DNA of 64,000 bases, taken from contig NZ_JAFEUP010000003.1 in the NCBI RefSeq assembly GCF_016901015.1, positions 186,001 to 250,000 of the forward strand. Direction: 5' to 3'. The notes beneath the pieces are model-generated. The model saw nothing but the letters and a program-made list of their open reading frames with translations. It made no database searches and was not told where the DNA came from. Both the position numbers and the translations under genes were made by a program. This document shows, one piece after another, positions 47,191-55,525 of the stretch. The stretch comes from Zestomonas insulae (GTDB taxonomy: Bacteria > Pseudomonadota > Gammaproteobacteria > Pseudomonadales > Pseudomonadaceae). Position 1 is the first letter of the stretch. Each line of letters opens with the position of its first letter.

Positions 47191-48714
47191 TCAGCGGCCG
47201 CGCTGGGCGAACTGGTCGAGGGCGCGCTCGATGCACTGGGCGGTCTTGCCGAAGCCCTGCACTTGGCGGTCATCCAGCAGCCGACCGTCGTTGTCGGCGA
47301 ACAGCAGCATGGCCACCCGGCCCTTGCAGGCCAGTGAGCGGATCAACAGGTGCTCGCTGGGGAACAGCGCCTTCAGGGTGCCCGGCAGCAGCGCCGAGTA
47401 CTGCGCCATGTTGGCCGGGCTGAGGCGCAGTTGCGCGGGCTGGCCGAGCAGGCGGCGCAGCAGCGGGCTGGGCGCCGGGTCGAGTTCGAGGCCCTGTGCC
47501 TGCTCGGGCAGGCCGCTGGCCTGCTGGCCGCGCAGGCGACTGTGCTGGCGGTCGCTGAGCAGCAGCAGGTGGCGCGGCAGGCCGCAGGCGCTGAGTGCGG
47601 CGCCGGCGCACAGGGTCAGCTGCGCCAGGTTGAGGAACGGGCTCGGGCTGCGCAGCAGTTCGGCGCAGTGCTGGCGCCAGTCCGGGCTGGCCGGGGCGGC
47701 GGGCTGGACGACCGGCGCCTCCGGCTCGCGCAGGTGGCTGGCGGTCCACGGCCAGAGCAGCGCCTGGGCCGGGTGCCAGAGTGTGCGCGGCTCGAGCTGG
47801 CGGGCGCTGCTGGCGGCTTGCTGGTGGATCTGCGCCTGCACCTCGCCGAGCGGCAGCTGCAGGTACAGGCCGGTGAGGCGCTGCCAGCGCAGGCTGTGGT
47901 CGCTGCCCCAGCTGGCGTGGGCGGACAGTGCCAGGCAGTTGGCCAGCAGGATCGTGTTGCCCGGCTGGGTCAGCCAGCGGCGCAGCGCCGGCGCAGCATC
48001 CAGGTGCTGCTGCTGGTGCAGTGGATGTTCGTTGTCGCGGGCGATGTGCAGCGCCTGGACCAGCAGACGGTGATCGTTGAGCAGCAGGCGGTAGCCCTGC
48101 ACGATCCACTCCGGCAGCCGCCAGCGCTCGGCCAGCTGCAGGGCCAGCTGCAGCAGCGGCACGCCGAACAGCTCCAGCTCGACCTTGCGCGCCGGTTCGC
48201 CGGCGCCTAGCACGCGGCGCTCCCAAGCGTCGAACAGCGTCGGCTGGGCGAATGCCAGCGGCCACAGCGGGGCGAGGAACAGCAGGCTGCTCCAGTGGAT
48301 TTCCTGCCACAGCCGCGCCAGGCGGGCGCTGAACAGGCCGCCGGCCTGCTGCGCGGCGTGCTGGCTGATCAGCTGCAGCTGGCGCAGGGCGTGTGGTGTT
48401 GCCGCGCTGTCGAGCACCGGCAGCAGTTCCACCTGCTCACCGCTGCGCTGCAAGCCGAGGCGAGTGAGGGCGATCTCCAGGCTTTCCGCTGGCTGGTTGA
48501 GGCTGCTGCCACCGCGATTGGCTTCGCGCAGCAGGGCCAGCGCGGCGGCCGGGCAGTGCTGCAGCTGCTCGGCGATCTCGCGCAGCGAGCGGCGATTGTC
48601 ACGCAGCAGGCGGCGCAACTGTTCCTGCTGGGTCGGAGTGATCGGCAGGCGCACCTTCTCCAGCTCCTGAATCCAGGCGTCTAAGGTGCGGGGTAGAGCG
48701 GATGGCGTCGGCAT
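47191..48714 (-). CDS. HDOD-domain protein
   Basis: The 507-aa protein has an HDOD-like N-terminal half (LPITPTQQEQLRRLLRDN and HCPAAALALLREANRGGSS). It continues with a long, Leu/Gln/Ala-rich helical region and a C-terminal GAF-like segment (SEHLLIRSLACKGRVAMLLFADNDGRLLDD). HDOD proteins are non-catalytic relatives of HD phosphohydrolases and often act in signal pathways. It matches the PA4955 position between rhdA and motA. ATG 48714 is the only good start. The divergent motA promoters lie just beyond. Its partner and signal are unknown. Confidence 0.78.
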   Translation of the reverse strand: MPTPSALPRTLDAWIQELEKVRLPITPTQQEQLRRLLRDNRRSLREIAEQLQHCPAAALALLREANRGGSSLNQPAESLEIALTRLGLQRSGEQVELLPVLDSAATPHALRQLQLISQHAAQQAGGLFSARLARLWQEIHWSSLLFLAPLWPLAFAQPTLFDAWERRVLGAGEPARKVELELFGVPLLQLALQLAERWRLPEWIVQGYRLLLNDHRLLVQALHIARDNEHPLHQQQHLDAAPALRRWLTQPGNTILLANCLALSAHASWGSDHSLRWQRLTGLYLQLPLGEVQAQIHQQAASSARQLEPRTLWHPAQALLWPWTASHLREPEAPVVQPAAPASPDWRQHCAELLRSPSPFLNLAQLTLCAGAALSACGLPRHLLLLSDRQHSRLRGQQASGLPEQAQGLELDPAPSPLLRRLLGQPAQLRLSPANMAQYSALLPGTLKALFPSEHLLIRSLACKGRVAMLLFADNDGRLLDDRQVQGFGKTAQCIERALDQFAQRGR

Positions 48715-48729
48715 GCTGGCTGCGCTGCA

Positions 48730-48757
48730 TTGGATTTTCGACCTGGCAGCCTATAGT
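48730..48757 (+). promoter_or_regulatory. candidate sigma-70 promoter of motAB
   Basis: TTGGAT (48730-48735), 16 bp, then TATAGT (48752-48757). The -10 matches five of six consensus bases. Transcription would begin near 48764, leaving a 64-nt leader with a hairpin. It overlaps a sigma-28-like element. Confidence 0.5.
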
Positions 48758-48778
48758 CTGGCGCATAACTTCCGATAA
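48752..48778 (+). promoter_or_regulatory. candidate sigma-28 (FliA) promoter of motAB
   Basis: TATAGTCT (48752-48759), 11 bp, then TCCGATAA (48771-48778). Against the E. coli FliA consensus TAAAGTTT-N11-GCCGATAA this matches six and seven of eight bases with exact spacing. Transcription would begin near 48785, inside the left arm of the leader inverted repeat. Confidence 0.5.
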
Positions 48779-48779
48779 A

Positions 48780-48809
48780 TAGAAGGGCGGCAGCTCAATT
48801 GCCCTTCTA
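48780..48809 (+). repeat. inverted repeat in the motA leader
   Basis: TAGAAGGGC (48780-48788) and GCCCTTCTA (48801-48809) form a perfect 9-bp stem with a 12-base loop, ending 18 bp before the motA ATG. There is no T-tract, so it is not a standard terminator; it may be an operator or an RNA structure acting on translation. Confidence 0.7.
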
Positions 48810-48827
48810 CCAGCGACCCCAATTCCT

Positions 48828-49679
48828 ATGGCAAAAATTCTCGGCATCATCGTCGTATTCGCCAGCGTGCTCGGCGGATACGTTCTTTCGCACGGCCAAA
48901 TCGCCGCGCTGATCCAGCCGTTCGAGGTGATGATCATCGGCGGCGCGGCGCTCGGCGCCTTCCTGCAGGCCAACCCCGGCAGCACGACCATGCACGTGCT
49001 GAAGAAGTCGCTGAAGATGTTCAGCTCGCGCTTCACCCACGGGTTCTACCTGGAAGTGCTGCGCCTGCTCTACGAGATCCTCAACAAGAGCCGCCGCGAA
49101 GGCATGATGGCGGTCGAGGCGGACATCGAAGAGCCGGCCGCCAGCCCGATCTTCAGCAAGTACCCGGGCGTGTTGAAAGACGAGCGGATGACCGCCTACA
49201 TCTGCGATTACCTGCGCATCATGTCGTCCGGCAACATGGCGCCGCACGAACTCGAAGGGCTGTTCGACATGGAGCTCGGTAGCCTCAAGGAGGAACTCGA
49301 ACACCCGGCCCATGCGGTCAACCGCATCGCCGACGGCCTGCCGGGCTTCGGCATCGTCGCCGCGGTGCTCGGCATCGTGGTGACCATGGCCATGCTCGGC
49401 GAGGCCGCGCAGGCCGACCTCGGCAAGCACGTCGGCGCGGCACTGGTCGGTACCTTCCTGGGGATTCTCGCCGCCTACGGCTTCTTCGGCCCGCTGGCCA
49501 CGTCGCTGGAGCACGACGCCAAAGAAGAGCTGAACCTGTTCGAGGCGATCAAGGCCTGCCTGGTCGCCTCGGCGTCCGGCATGCCGCCGACCCTGGCGGT
49601 GGAGTTCGGCCGCAAGGTGCTGTTCCCTGCGCACCGGCCGAGCTTCAGCGAGCTCGACCAGGCCATGCGCGGCGGCTGA
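48828..49679 (+). CDS. motA: flagellar motor stator protein MotA
   Basis: MotA and MotB form the ion-conducting stator that drives the flagellum. The 283-aa protein has the MotA four-helix plan: helices at about 4-22 and 30-48, a cytoplasmic domain, and helices at about 170-190 and 205-222 with AVLGIVVTMAMLG and GAALVGTFLGILAAYGFFGP. The cytoplasmic loop that contacts FliG contains the charged run ILNKSRREGMMAVEADIEEP. ATG 48828 lies after an inverted repeat and two candidate promoters. MotB begins 10 bp after the stop. Pseudomonas usually has a second stator pair, MotCD, which is not in this window. Confidence 0.95.
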   Translation: MAKILGIIVVFASVLGGYVLSHGQIAALIQPFEVMIIGGAALGAFLQANPGSTTMHVLKKSLKMFSSRFTHGFYLEVLRLLYEILNKSRREGMMAVEADIEEPAASPIFSKYPGVLKDERMTAYICDYLRIMSSGNMAPHELEGLFDMELGSLKEELEHPAHAVNRIADGLPGFGIVAAVLGIVVTMAMLGEAAQADLGKHVGAALVGTFLGILAAYGFFGPLATSLEHDAKEELNLFEAIKACLVASASGMPPTLAVEFGRKVLFPAHRPSFSELDQAMRGG

Positions 49680-49689
49680 CGGGTAGGCG

Positions 49690-50709
49690 ATGGACAACAA
49701 TCAGCCGATTATCGTCAAGCGCATCAAGCGCTACGCCGCGGGCCACCACGGCGGGGCGTGGAAGATCGCGTTTGCCGACTTCGCCACGGCGATGATGGCC
49801 TTCTTCCTGGTGCTGTGGCTGATGTCCTCGGCGACCCCGGAGCAGAAGAAGGCGATCTCCGGCTACTTCCAGGACCCGGTCGGCTTCACCGAGAGCGCCA
49901 GTCCCTACGTCATCGACCTCGGCGGCACGCCAACACCGGCGCCGGACAAGACCCTCAACCCGGAAATCCAGAACCTGCCGGACGACCTGGACAAGAGCAA
50001 GACCGACCCGACCCAGGCCGAAGACATCGCCAACAAGCTCGAACAGGAACGCCTCGAACTGCTGCTCCAGGAGTTGCAGAACAAGATCGACGCGAGCCCG
50101 CAGCTGCAGCGTTTCAAGGACCAGATTCTTCTCGAGATCACCCAGGACGGGCTGCGCATCCAGATCATGGATGCCGAGAACCGGCCGATGTTCGACCTCG
50201 GCAGCGCGCGTCTGCAGCCGTACTTCGAGGACATCCTGCTGGCCATGGCCGACACCATCAAGGCGGTGCCGAACAAGGTCAGCATCAGCGGGCATACCGA
50301 CGCCAAGCCGTTCGCCGGCAGCGGTGACTTCGGCAACTGGGAGCTGTCGTCGAACCGCGCCAACGCGGCACGCCGTGCGCTGGTCGCCGGCGGTTATCCG
50401 GACGAGCAGGTGGCGCGGGTGGTCGGCTACGCCTCGTCAGCGCTGTTCGATCGCGAGGATCCGCTCAACCCGGTGAACCGGCGCATCGACATCATCGTCC
50501 TGACCAAGAAGGCGCAGCGCGCCATCGAAGGCGAGCAGGGCGAAGAGGCACCGGCTGAGACGCCGGCTGCCCCTGGTGAACCAGCCGCGCCAGGCAGTCA
50601 GGCCCCGGCGCCGGGCACGGCGGAGCCGTTACCGGCCGAGCAGGTGCGTGAGCAGCTGAATATCTTCGACAACGGCCCGCTCAAGCTCAACGACGCCCGC
50701 GAGCCGTAA
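49690..50709 (+). CDS. motB: flagellar motor stator protein MotB
   Basis: The 339-aa protein has one N-terminal transmembrane helix (FADFATAMMAFFLVLWLMSS) with the proton-carrying Asp30. A plug/linker follows, and then an OmpA-like peptidoglycan-binding domain (about 170-275) with ISGHTDAKPF and NRRIDIIVL. It anchors the stator to the cell wall. A Pro/Ala/Glu-rich tail (about 285-320) precedes a short C-terminal segment. The gene follows motA by 10 bp and ends 7 bp from the convergent rsgA stop. The sequence looks intact. Confidence 0.95.
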   Translation: MDNNQPIIVKRIKRYAAGHHGGAWKIAFADFATAMMAFFLVLWLMSSATPEQKKAISGYFQDPVGFTESASPYVIDLGGTPTPAPDKTLNPEIQNLPDDLDKSKTDPTQAEDIANKLEQERLELLLQELQNKIDASPQLQRFKDQILLEITQDGLRIQIMDAENRPMFDLGSARLQPYFEDILLAMADTIKAVPNKVSISGHTDAKPFAGSGDFGNWELSSNRANAARRALVAGGYPDEQVARVVGYASSALFDREDPLNPVNRRIDIIVLTKKAQRAIEGEQGEEAPAETPAAPGEPAAPGSQAPAPGTAEPLPAEQVREQLNIFDNGPLKLNDAREP

Positions 50710-50716
50710 CCCCCGC

Positions 50717-51739
50717 TTAGTATTCGTCCTGCGGCAGACTGGCGAGGATGTGCCGGTAGCTGGCCAGTCGCTGCGGTTGCACGCGCCCGTCTTCCAGAGC
50801 CTTGAGCAGTGCGCAGCCGGGTTCGCGGTCATGCTGGCAGTCGCGGAAGCGGCAGCGGCCAAGCAGGTCGCGAAACTCGATGAAGCCATCCTCGATGTCG
50901 GCACGGCTGACGTGCACCAGGCCGAACTCGCGAATCCCCGGCGAGTCGATCAGGTCGCCGCCGCCGGGGAAGTGGAACAACCGCGCGGTGGTGGTGGTGT
51001 GGGTGCCCTTGCCGGTCAGTTCCGACAGCGCGCCGACCCGGGTGTCGACCTCCGGCAGCAGGCTGTTGACCAGCGACGACTTGCCGACCCCCGACTGGCC
51101 GACGAACACGCTGACGTGGCCGTCGAGTAAGCGCTGCAGCTCCTGCATGCCGCCGCCGCCATGCGCCGAGACTTCCAGCAACGGATAGCCGAGCTGGCGG
51201 TACACCGCCAGCAGGCTGTCCAGCGCCGCGGCGTTGTGCTCGTCGATCAGGTCGGCCTTGTTGAGCAGCAGCAGCGGGCGGATCCCGGCGTGCTCGGCGG
51301 CGACCAGGTAGCGGTCAATCAGGTTGGCGTGCGGCTCGGGCAGCGGCGCGAAGACGATCACGATCAGGTCGACGTTGGCCGCCACCGGCTTGAGCTGGCC
51401 GCGGCTGTCCGGGCGGCACAGCTCGCTGCGCCGCGGCAGCTGGGCGACGATCACGCCGTTGCCCTGGTTGCCGGCGCGCCACGCCACGCGATCACCGGTG
51501 ACCAGCGGCGGCAGGTTGGCGCGCAGGTGGCAGCGGTAGGTCTGGCCGTCTTCCTCGGCCTCGACTTCCACCGTCACGCCGAAGTGGGCGATCACCAGGC
51601 CGGTCTGCTCCGGGCCCAGGTCGCCGCCTTCCAGCGCGTCCAGCGCCTGCGACTCGCGCTTGGCGGCGCGGGCGGCGCGTTCGGTCTGGATCTTTTCGAT
51701 CCGCCAGTTCTGGCGGCGGTTGAGCTGGCGTTTGGCCAT
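50717..51739 (-). CDS. rsgA: ribosome small-subunit-dependent GTPase A
   Basis: RsgA is a circularly permuted GTPase that checks late 30S assembly. The 340-aa protein has an N-terminal OB-fold ([18 protein letters not shown]). The G motifs come in the permuted order G4 LNKADL, G1 [14 protein letters not shown]3 DSPGIREF. A zinc site follows in [17 protein letters not shown] 51739 ([12 protein letters not shown]) is the usual start; an upstream GTG/ATG would only add unrelated residues. It is divergent from orn by 106 bp, a conserved pairing in gammaproteobacteria. Confidence 0.96.
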   Translation of the reverse strand: MAKRQLNRRQNWRIEKIQTERAARAAKRESQALDALEGGDLGPEQTGLVIAHFGVTVEVEAEEDGQTYRCHLRANLPPLVTGDRVAWRAGNQGNGVIVAQLPRRSELCRPDSRGQLKPVAANVDLIVIVFAPLPEPHANLIDRYLVAAEHAGIRPLLLLNKADLIDEHNAAALDSLLAVYRQLGYPLLEVSAHGGGGMQELQRLLDGHVSVFVGQSGVGKSSLVNSLLPEVDTRVGALSELTGKGTHTTTTARLFHFPGGGDLIDSPGIREFGLVHVSRADIEDGFIEFRDLLGRCRFRDCQHDREPGCALLKALEDGRVQPQRLASYRHILASLPQDEY

Positions 51740-51845
51740 GTAGGGTTCCGGATTGCAGGCGGGCGGGAGCGGCGGCGAGTTTAGCACGCGCGTCGACGGC
51801 CCCCGCGCTGGGCTAAACTGCGCAACCTAGACAAGGAGCTGATTC

Positions 51846-52388
51846 ATGCCCAACCCGAACAACCTGATCTGGATCGATCTGGAAATGACCGGCCTGGAGC
51901 CGGAGCGCGATGTCATCATCGAAATCGCCACCATCGTCACCGACAGCGAGCTCAATGTGCTGGCCGTGGGACCGGTAATCGCCGTGCACCAGAGCGATGC
52001 CGCGCTGGCCGGCATGGACGAGTGGAACACCCGCACTCATGGCCAGAGCGGCCTGACTCAGCGGGTGCGCGACAGCCAGCTGGATACCGCGGCGGCCGAG
52101 GCGGCGACCCTGGCGTTCCTCGAGCAGTGGGTGCCGCAGGGCAAGTCGCCGATCTGTGGCAACAGCATCGGCCAGGACCGCCGTTTCCTCTACAAGTACA
52201 TGCCGAAGCTCGAGGCGTACTTCCACTACCGTTACCTGGACGTGTCGACCCTGAAGATCCTCGCCAGCCTGTGGGCACCGCAGATCAAGGACGGCTTCGT
52301 TAAGCAGGGCACCCACCAGGCGCTGGACGACATTCGCGAGTCGATCGCTGAGCTGCGCTACTACCGCGAGCACTTCCTCAAGGTCTGA
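51846..52388 (+). CDS. orn: oligoribonuclease
   Basis: Orn degrades 2-5-nt RNAs and pGpG, the last step of c-di-GMP turnover, so it bears on the FimX/FimW pathway nearby. The 180-aa DEDDh exonuclease has [18 protein letters not shown] (first Asp and Glu), SIGQDRRFL, and [11 protein letters not shown] (His and Asp). ATG 51846 follows AAGGAG. It is convergent with queG (15 bp between the stops) and divergent from rsgA. Confidence 0.97.
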   Translation: MPNPNNLIWIDLEMTGLEPERDVIIEIATIVTDSELNVLAVGPVIAVHQSDAALAGMDEWNTRTHGQSGLTQRVRDSQLDTAAAEAATLAFLEQWVPQGKSPICGNSIGQDRRFLYKYMPKLEAYFHYRYLDVSTLKILASLWAPQIKDGFVKQGTHQALDDIRESIAELRYYREHFLKV

Positions 52389-52403
52389 AGGTGAGCGGCC
52401 AGG

Positions 52404-53477
52404 CTAGACCTGGCCGTGGCGCGCCCGCGCCCACTGCACATGCTCGCGCACCAGCGCCGACGGATCGTCGCGGCGCGCCTGCAGGGCCTCGAGCACCGGG
52501 ATGCTCGACGGCGCGTTGCCCAGCCCCACGGCCAGGTTGCGCAGCCAGCGTTCGTAACCGGCGCGACGTAGTGGCGAACCTTCGGTGCGGCTGAGGAACT
52601 CCTCCTCACTCCAGCGGAACAGCTCGGCCAGGGTGGCGTTGTCCAGGCCGTGGCGCGGCTGGAAGTCGCCCTGGCTGGTCGGTCGGGCGAAGCGGTTCCA
52701 CGGGCAGACGATCTGGCAGTCGTCGCAGCCGAACACCCGATTACCGATCAGCGGGCGCAACTCCTCGGGGATCGCGCCCTTCAGCTCGATGGTCAGGTAG
52801 GAAATGCAGCGCCGCGCATCCAGTACGTAGGGGGCGACGAACGCCGCAGTCGGGCAGATATCCAGGCAGGCGCTGCAGCGCCCGCAGTGCTCGCTGGCGT
52901 GCGGCGCATCGACCGGCAGCGGCAGGTCGACGAACAGCTCGCCGAGGAAGAACCAGCTGCCGGCCTGGCGATTCAGCACCAGGGTGTTCTTGCCGATCCA
53001 GCCCAGCCCGGCCTGTTCGGCGAGGGCCTTCTCCAGCACCGGCGCGCTGTCGACGAAGGCGCGGTAGCCGAACGGGCCGATGGCCGCCTGGATCCGCTCG
53101 GCCAGTTGCTGCAGGCGTTTGCGCACCAGCTTGTGGTAGTCGCGGCCCAGCGCGTAGCGCGACACGTAGGCCTGCTCCGGCGCGGCCAGGCGCTTGGCCA
53201 TCTGCGTGTCGCCGGGCAGGTAGTCCATGCGCAGCGACACCACGCGCAGGGTGCCGGGCACCAGTTGCTCGGGGTGCGAGCGCTTGCTGCCGTGCGCCGC
53301 CATGTAGTCCATCTCGCCCTGATAGCCGGCCGCGAGCCAGCGCTGCAGGTGAGACTCGTGCTCGGCGAGGTCGAGTCCGGCGATGCCAACTTGCTGGAAG
53401 CCGAGCTCGCGACCCCAGTCCTTGATCGATTGGGCAAGGGCGTCGAGATCGAGCGGAGCGGTGGCGGGACTGGACAT
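52404..53477 (-). CDS. queG: epoxyqueuosine reductase
   Basis: QueG performs the last step of queuosine synthesis, reducing epoxyqueuosine in tRNA using cobalamin and two [4Fe-4S] clusters. The 357-aa protein has CGRCSACLDICPT and FGCDDCQIVCPW with the cluster cysteines, and [24 protein letters not shown] in the core. A HEAT-like C-terminal repeat (WLRNLAVGLGNAPSSIPVLEALQ) binds tRNA. ATG 53477 gives MSSPATAPLD; the open frame from 53540 would overlap the divergent nnrD promoter. The divergent nnrD start is 56 bp away. Confidence 0.95.
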   Translation of the reverse strand: MSSPATAPLDLDALAQSIKDWGRELGFQQVGIAGLDLAEHESHLQRWLAAGYQGEMDYMAAHGSKRSHPEQLVPGTLRVVSLRMDYLPGDTQMAKRLAAPEQAYVSRYALGRDYHKLVRKRLQQLAERIQAAIGPFGYRAFVDSAPVLEKALAEQAGLGWIGKNTLVLNRQAGSWFFLGELFVDLPLPVDAPHASEHCGRCSACLDICPTAAFVAPYVLDARRCISYLTIELKGAIPEELRPLIGNRVFGCDDCQIVCPWNRFARPTSQGDFQPRHGLDNATLAELFRWSEEEFLSRTEGSPLRRAGYERWLRNLAVGLGNAPSSIPVLEALQARRDDPSALVREHVQWARARHGQV

Positions 53478-53504
53478 GCTGGGCGGAAATCGCGGGCGGG
53501 TGGG

Positions 53505-53510
53505 TATAAT
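53505..53510 (+). promoter_or_regulatory. TATAAT -10 element for the nnrD-mutL-hfq operon
   Basis: A perfect TATAAT lies 23 bp before the nnrD ATG. Transcription would start near 53517. No convincing -35 is visible at the right distance. It would serve the long downstream gene run. Confidence 0.5.
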
Positions 53511-53533
53511 TCTGCCAGACATTGGAGCAGCCC

Positions 53534-55033
53534 ATGCCATCCGTAGCCGACGACCTCCCCTTGCCTCTCTATAGCGCCGCCCAGGTGCGCGAGCTGGACG
53601 CGCGCCTGATCGCCGCCGGCACGCCCGGTTTCGAGCTGATGCAGCGTGCCGCGCACGCCGCCTGGCGGGCGCTGCGCCAGCGCTGGCCGGAGGCCGGGGC
53701 GCTGACGGTGCTGGTCGGGCACGGCAACAACGCCGGTGACGGCTACCTGATCGCCGCGCTGGCGCAGCGCGCCGGCTGGCGCGTGCAGGTGCTGACGCTG
53801 GCCGAGCCGGCGCGCCTGGCCGGCGACGCGGCGCAGGCGCATGCCGCCGCGCTGGCGGCCGGGGTGGCGATGCAAGCCTGGCGCGAATGCGCGGCGCTGG
53901 ACGGCGTGGTGGTCGATGCGCTGCTCGGTACCGGCCTCAGCGGGCCGGTGCGCGAACCCTATGCCCAGGCGATTCGCCTGCTCAACGGCAGCGGCCGGCC
54001 GGTACTGGCGGTGGATATTCCTTCCGGGCTGTGTGCCGACACCGGTCGCGAGCTGGGCGTGGCGGTGCGTGCCAGCCTGACGGTGAGCTTTGTCGGCCTC
54101 AAGCTCGGACTGTTCTGCGGGGTCGCCGCGGACTGCGTCGGCGAGCTGCGTTTCGACGACCTGCAGGCCGAGCCAGCGCTGGTCGCCGCGCAGCCGGCGC
54201 GCGCCCAGCGTCTCGCCGCAACCGGGCTGGCGCGCTTGCCGGCGCGTGTGCGCAGCGCGCACAAGGGCCAGTTCGGTCACGTCTTGGTGATCGGCGGCGA
54301 TCGCGGCTTCGGCGGCGCGGCGCTGCTCAGTGCGCAGAGTGCGCTGCGCGCCGGTGCCGGACTGGTGTCGCTGGCGACCCGCGGTGAACACGTCGCGGCG
54401 GCGCTGGCGCGGCAGCCGGAGCTGATGGTGCAGGCGCTGGCCTCGACCTATCAGCTGCCCGGCCTCGCCGAGCGTGCCGACGTGCTGGTGGTCGGTCCCG
54501 GTCTCGGTCAGGCGGCCTGGGGGCGCAGCCTGCTGTCTGCGGCGGCCGCCAGCGTACGGCCACAGGTGTGGGACGCCGACGCGCTCAACCTGCTCGCCAG
54601 CGGGCAGGTCGGTGCGCCTGCCGAATTGATCCTTACCCCGCACCCCGGCGAGGCGGCGCGCCTGCTCGGCTGCACGGTTGCCGAGGTGGAGTGCGATCGC
54701 CCCGCCGCGGCACTGGCCCTGGCTGCGCGCTACGCCGCAGTGGTGGTGCTGAAAGGCGCCGGCAGCCTGGTCGCCACCCCGGATGGCCGGCTGGCACTGT
54801 GCGACCGTGGCCATCCGGCGATGGCCAGTGCCGGTCTCGGCGATGTGCTGGCCGGGTTGATCGGCGCGCTGCGTGGCCAGGGCCTGCCGGCCTTCGATGC
54901 GGCGACGCTGGGCGTCTGGATGCATGCCTGCGCCGGCGAACGCGCTGCGCAGGCAGGACGCGGGCTGGCTGCCAGCGACCTGATTCCCCATATCCGTGAC
55001 CTGTTGGAGAGCCATAGCCCGTGTCTGGCCTGA
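53534..55033 (+). CDS. nnrD: bifunctional NAD(P)HX epimerase/dehydratase
   Basis: The 499-aa protein repairs hydrated NAD(P)H. The N-terminal YjeF_N epimerase domain (about 1-215) has LTVLVGHGNNAGDGYLIA and VVVDALLGTGLSG. The C-terminal dehydratase domain (about 225-495) has KGQFGHVLVIGGDRGFGGAALL, LTPHPGEAARLLG, VVVLKGAGSLV and MASAGLGDVLAGLI. The two-domain arrangement is that of E. coli Nnr (YjeF). ATG 53534 has GGAG six bases upstream; a TTG at 53522 is less likely. It overlaps tsaE by 13 bp and begins the amiB-mutL-hfq gene run. Confidence 0.95.
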   Translation: MPSVADDLPLPLYSAAQVRELDARLIAAGTPGFELMQRAAHAAWRALRQRWPEAGALTVLVGHGNNAGDGYLIAALAQRAGWRVQVLTLAEPARLAGDAAQAHAAALAAGVAMQAWRECAALDGVVVDALLGTGLSGPVREPYAQAIRLLNGSGRPVLAVDIPSGLCADTGRELGVAVRASLTVSFVGLKLGLFCGVAADCVGELRFDDLQAEPALVAAQPARAQRLAATGLARLPARVRSAHKGQFGHVLVIGGDRGFGGAALLSAQSALRAGAGLVSLATRGEHVAAALARQPELMVQALASTYQLPGLAERADVLVVGPGLGQAAWGRSLLSAAAASVRPQVWDADALNLLASGQVGAPAELILTPHPGEAARLLGCTVAEVECDRPAAALALAARYAAVVVLKGAGSLVATPDGRLALCDRGHPAMASAGLGDVLAGLIGALRGQGLPAFDAATLGVWMHACAGERAAQAGRGLAASDLIPHIRDLLESHSPCLA

Positions 55034-55509
55034 CCCTGTTTGCCGCTGACGAAGCGGCCATGCTCGAATTCGGCGCCCGGCTCGCCGAGCTGACCGCCGG
55101 TCGGGGCGTGATCTACCTGCTCGGCGACCTGGGCATGGGCAAGACCACCCTGTCGCGCGGCATCATCCGTGGCCTAGGGCATGTCGGTGCGGTGAAGAGC
55201 CCGACCTTTACCCTCGTCGAGCCCTACGAACTCGGCGAAACCCAGGCGTTCCACTTCGACCTGTACCGTTTGGCTGACCCCGAGGAGCTGGAGTTTCTCG
55301 GTATCCGCGACTATTTCGACGGCGATGCGCTGTGCCTGATCGAGTGGCCGCAGCGTGGGGCAGGCATTTTGCCAAAGGCCGACCTGACCATTACCATTAG
55401 CCCCCATGATGGCGGTGGTCGTTCGCTGCATCTGACGGCACAAGGTCAGCGCGGCGAAGCCTGGTGTGTCGCCCTTGCGGGGGTAGTCCGGAACGACGCG
55501 TCACAATAA
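55021..55509 (+). CDS. tsaE: tRNA threonylcarbamoyladenosine synthesis ATPase TsaE
   Basis: TsaE is the ATPase that drives the t6A37 tRNA modification complex with TsaB and TsaD. The 162-aa protein has the Walker A YLLGDLGMGKTTLSRGI near residue 37, the switch-like PTFTLVEPYELG, and FHFDLYRLADPEELEFLGI with the typical YR-D segment. It starts with GTG, overlapping nnrD by 13 bp, so translation is likely coupled. The tsaB and tsaD genes are not in this window. Confidence 0.95.
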   Translation: MSGLTLFAADEAAMLEFGARLAELTAGRGVIYLLGDLGMGKTTLSRGIIRGLGHVGAVKSPTFTLVEPYELGETQAFHFDLYRLADPEELEFLGIRDYFDGDALCLIEWPQRGAGILPKADLTITISPHDGGGRSLHLTAQGQRGEAWCVALAGVVRNDASQ

Positions 55510-55525
55510 GAGAGTGGGGAAGTCT

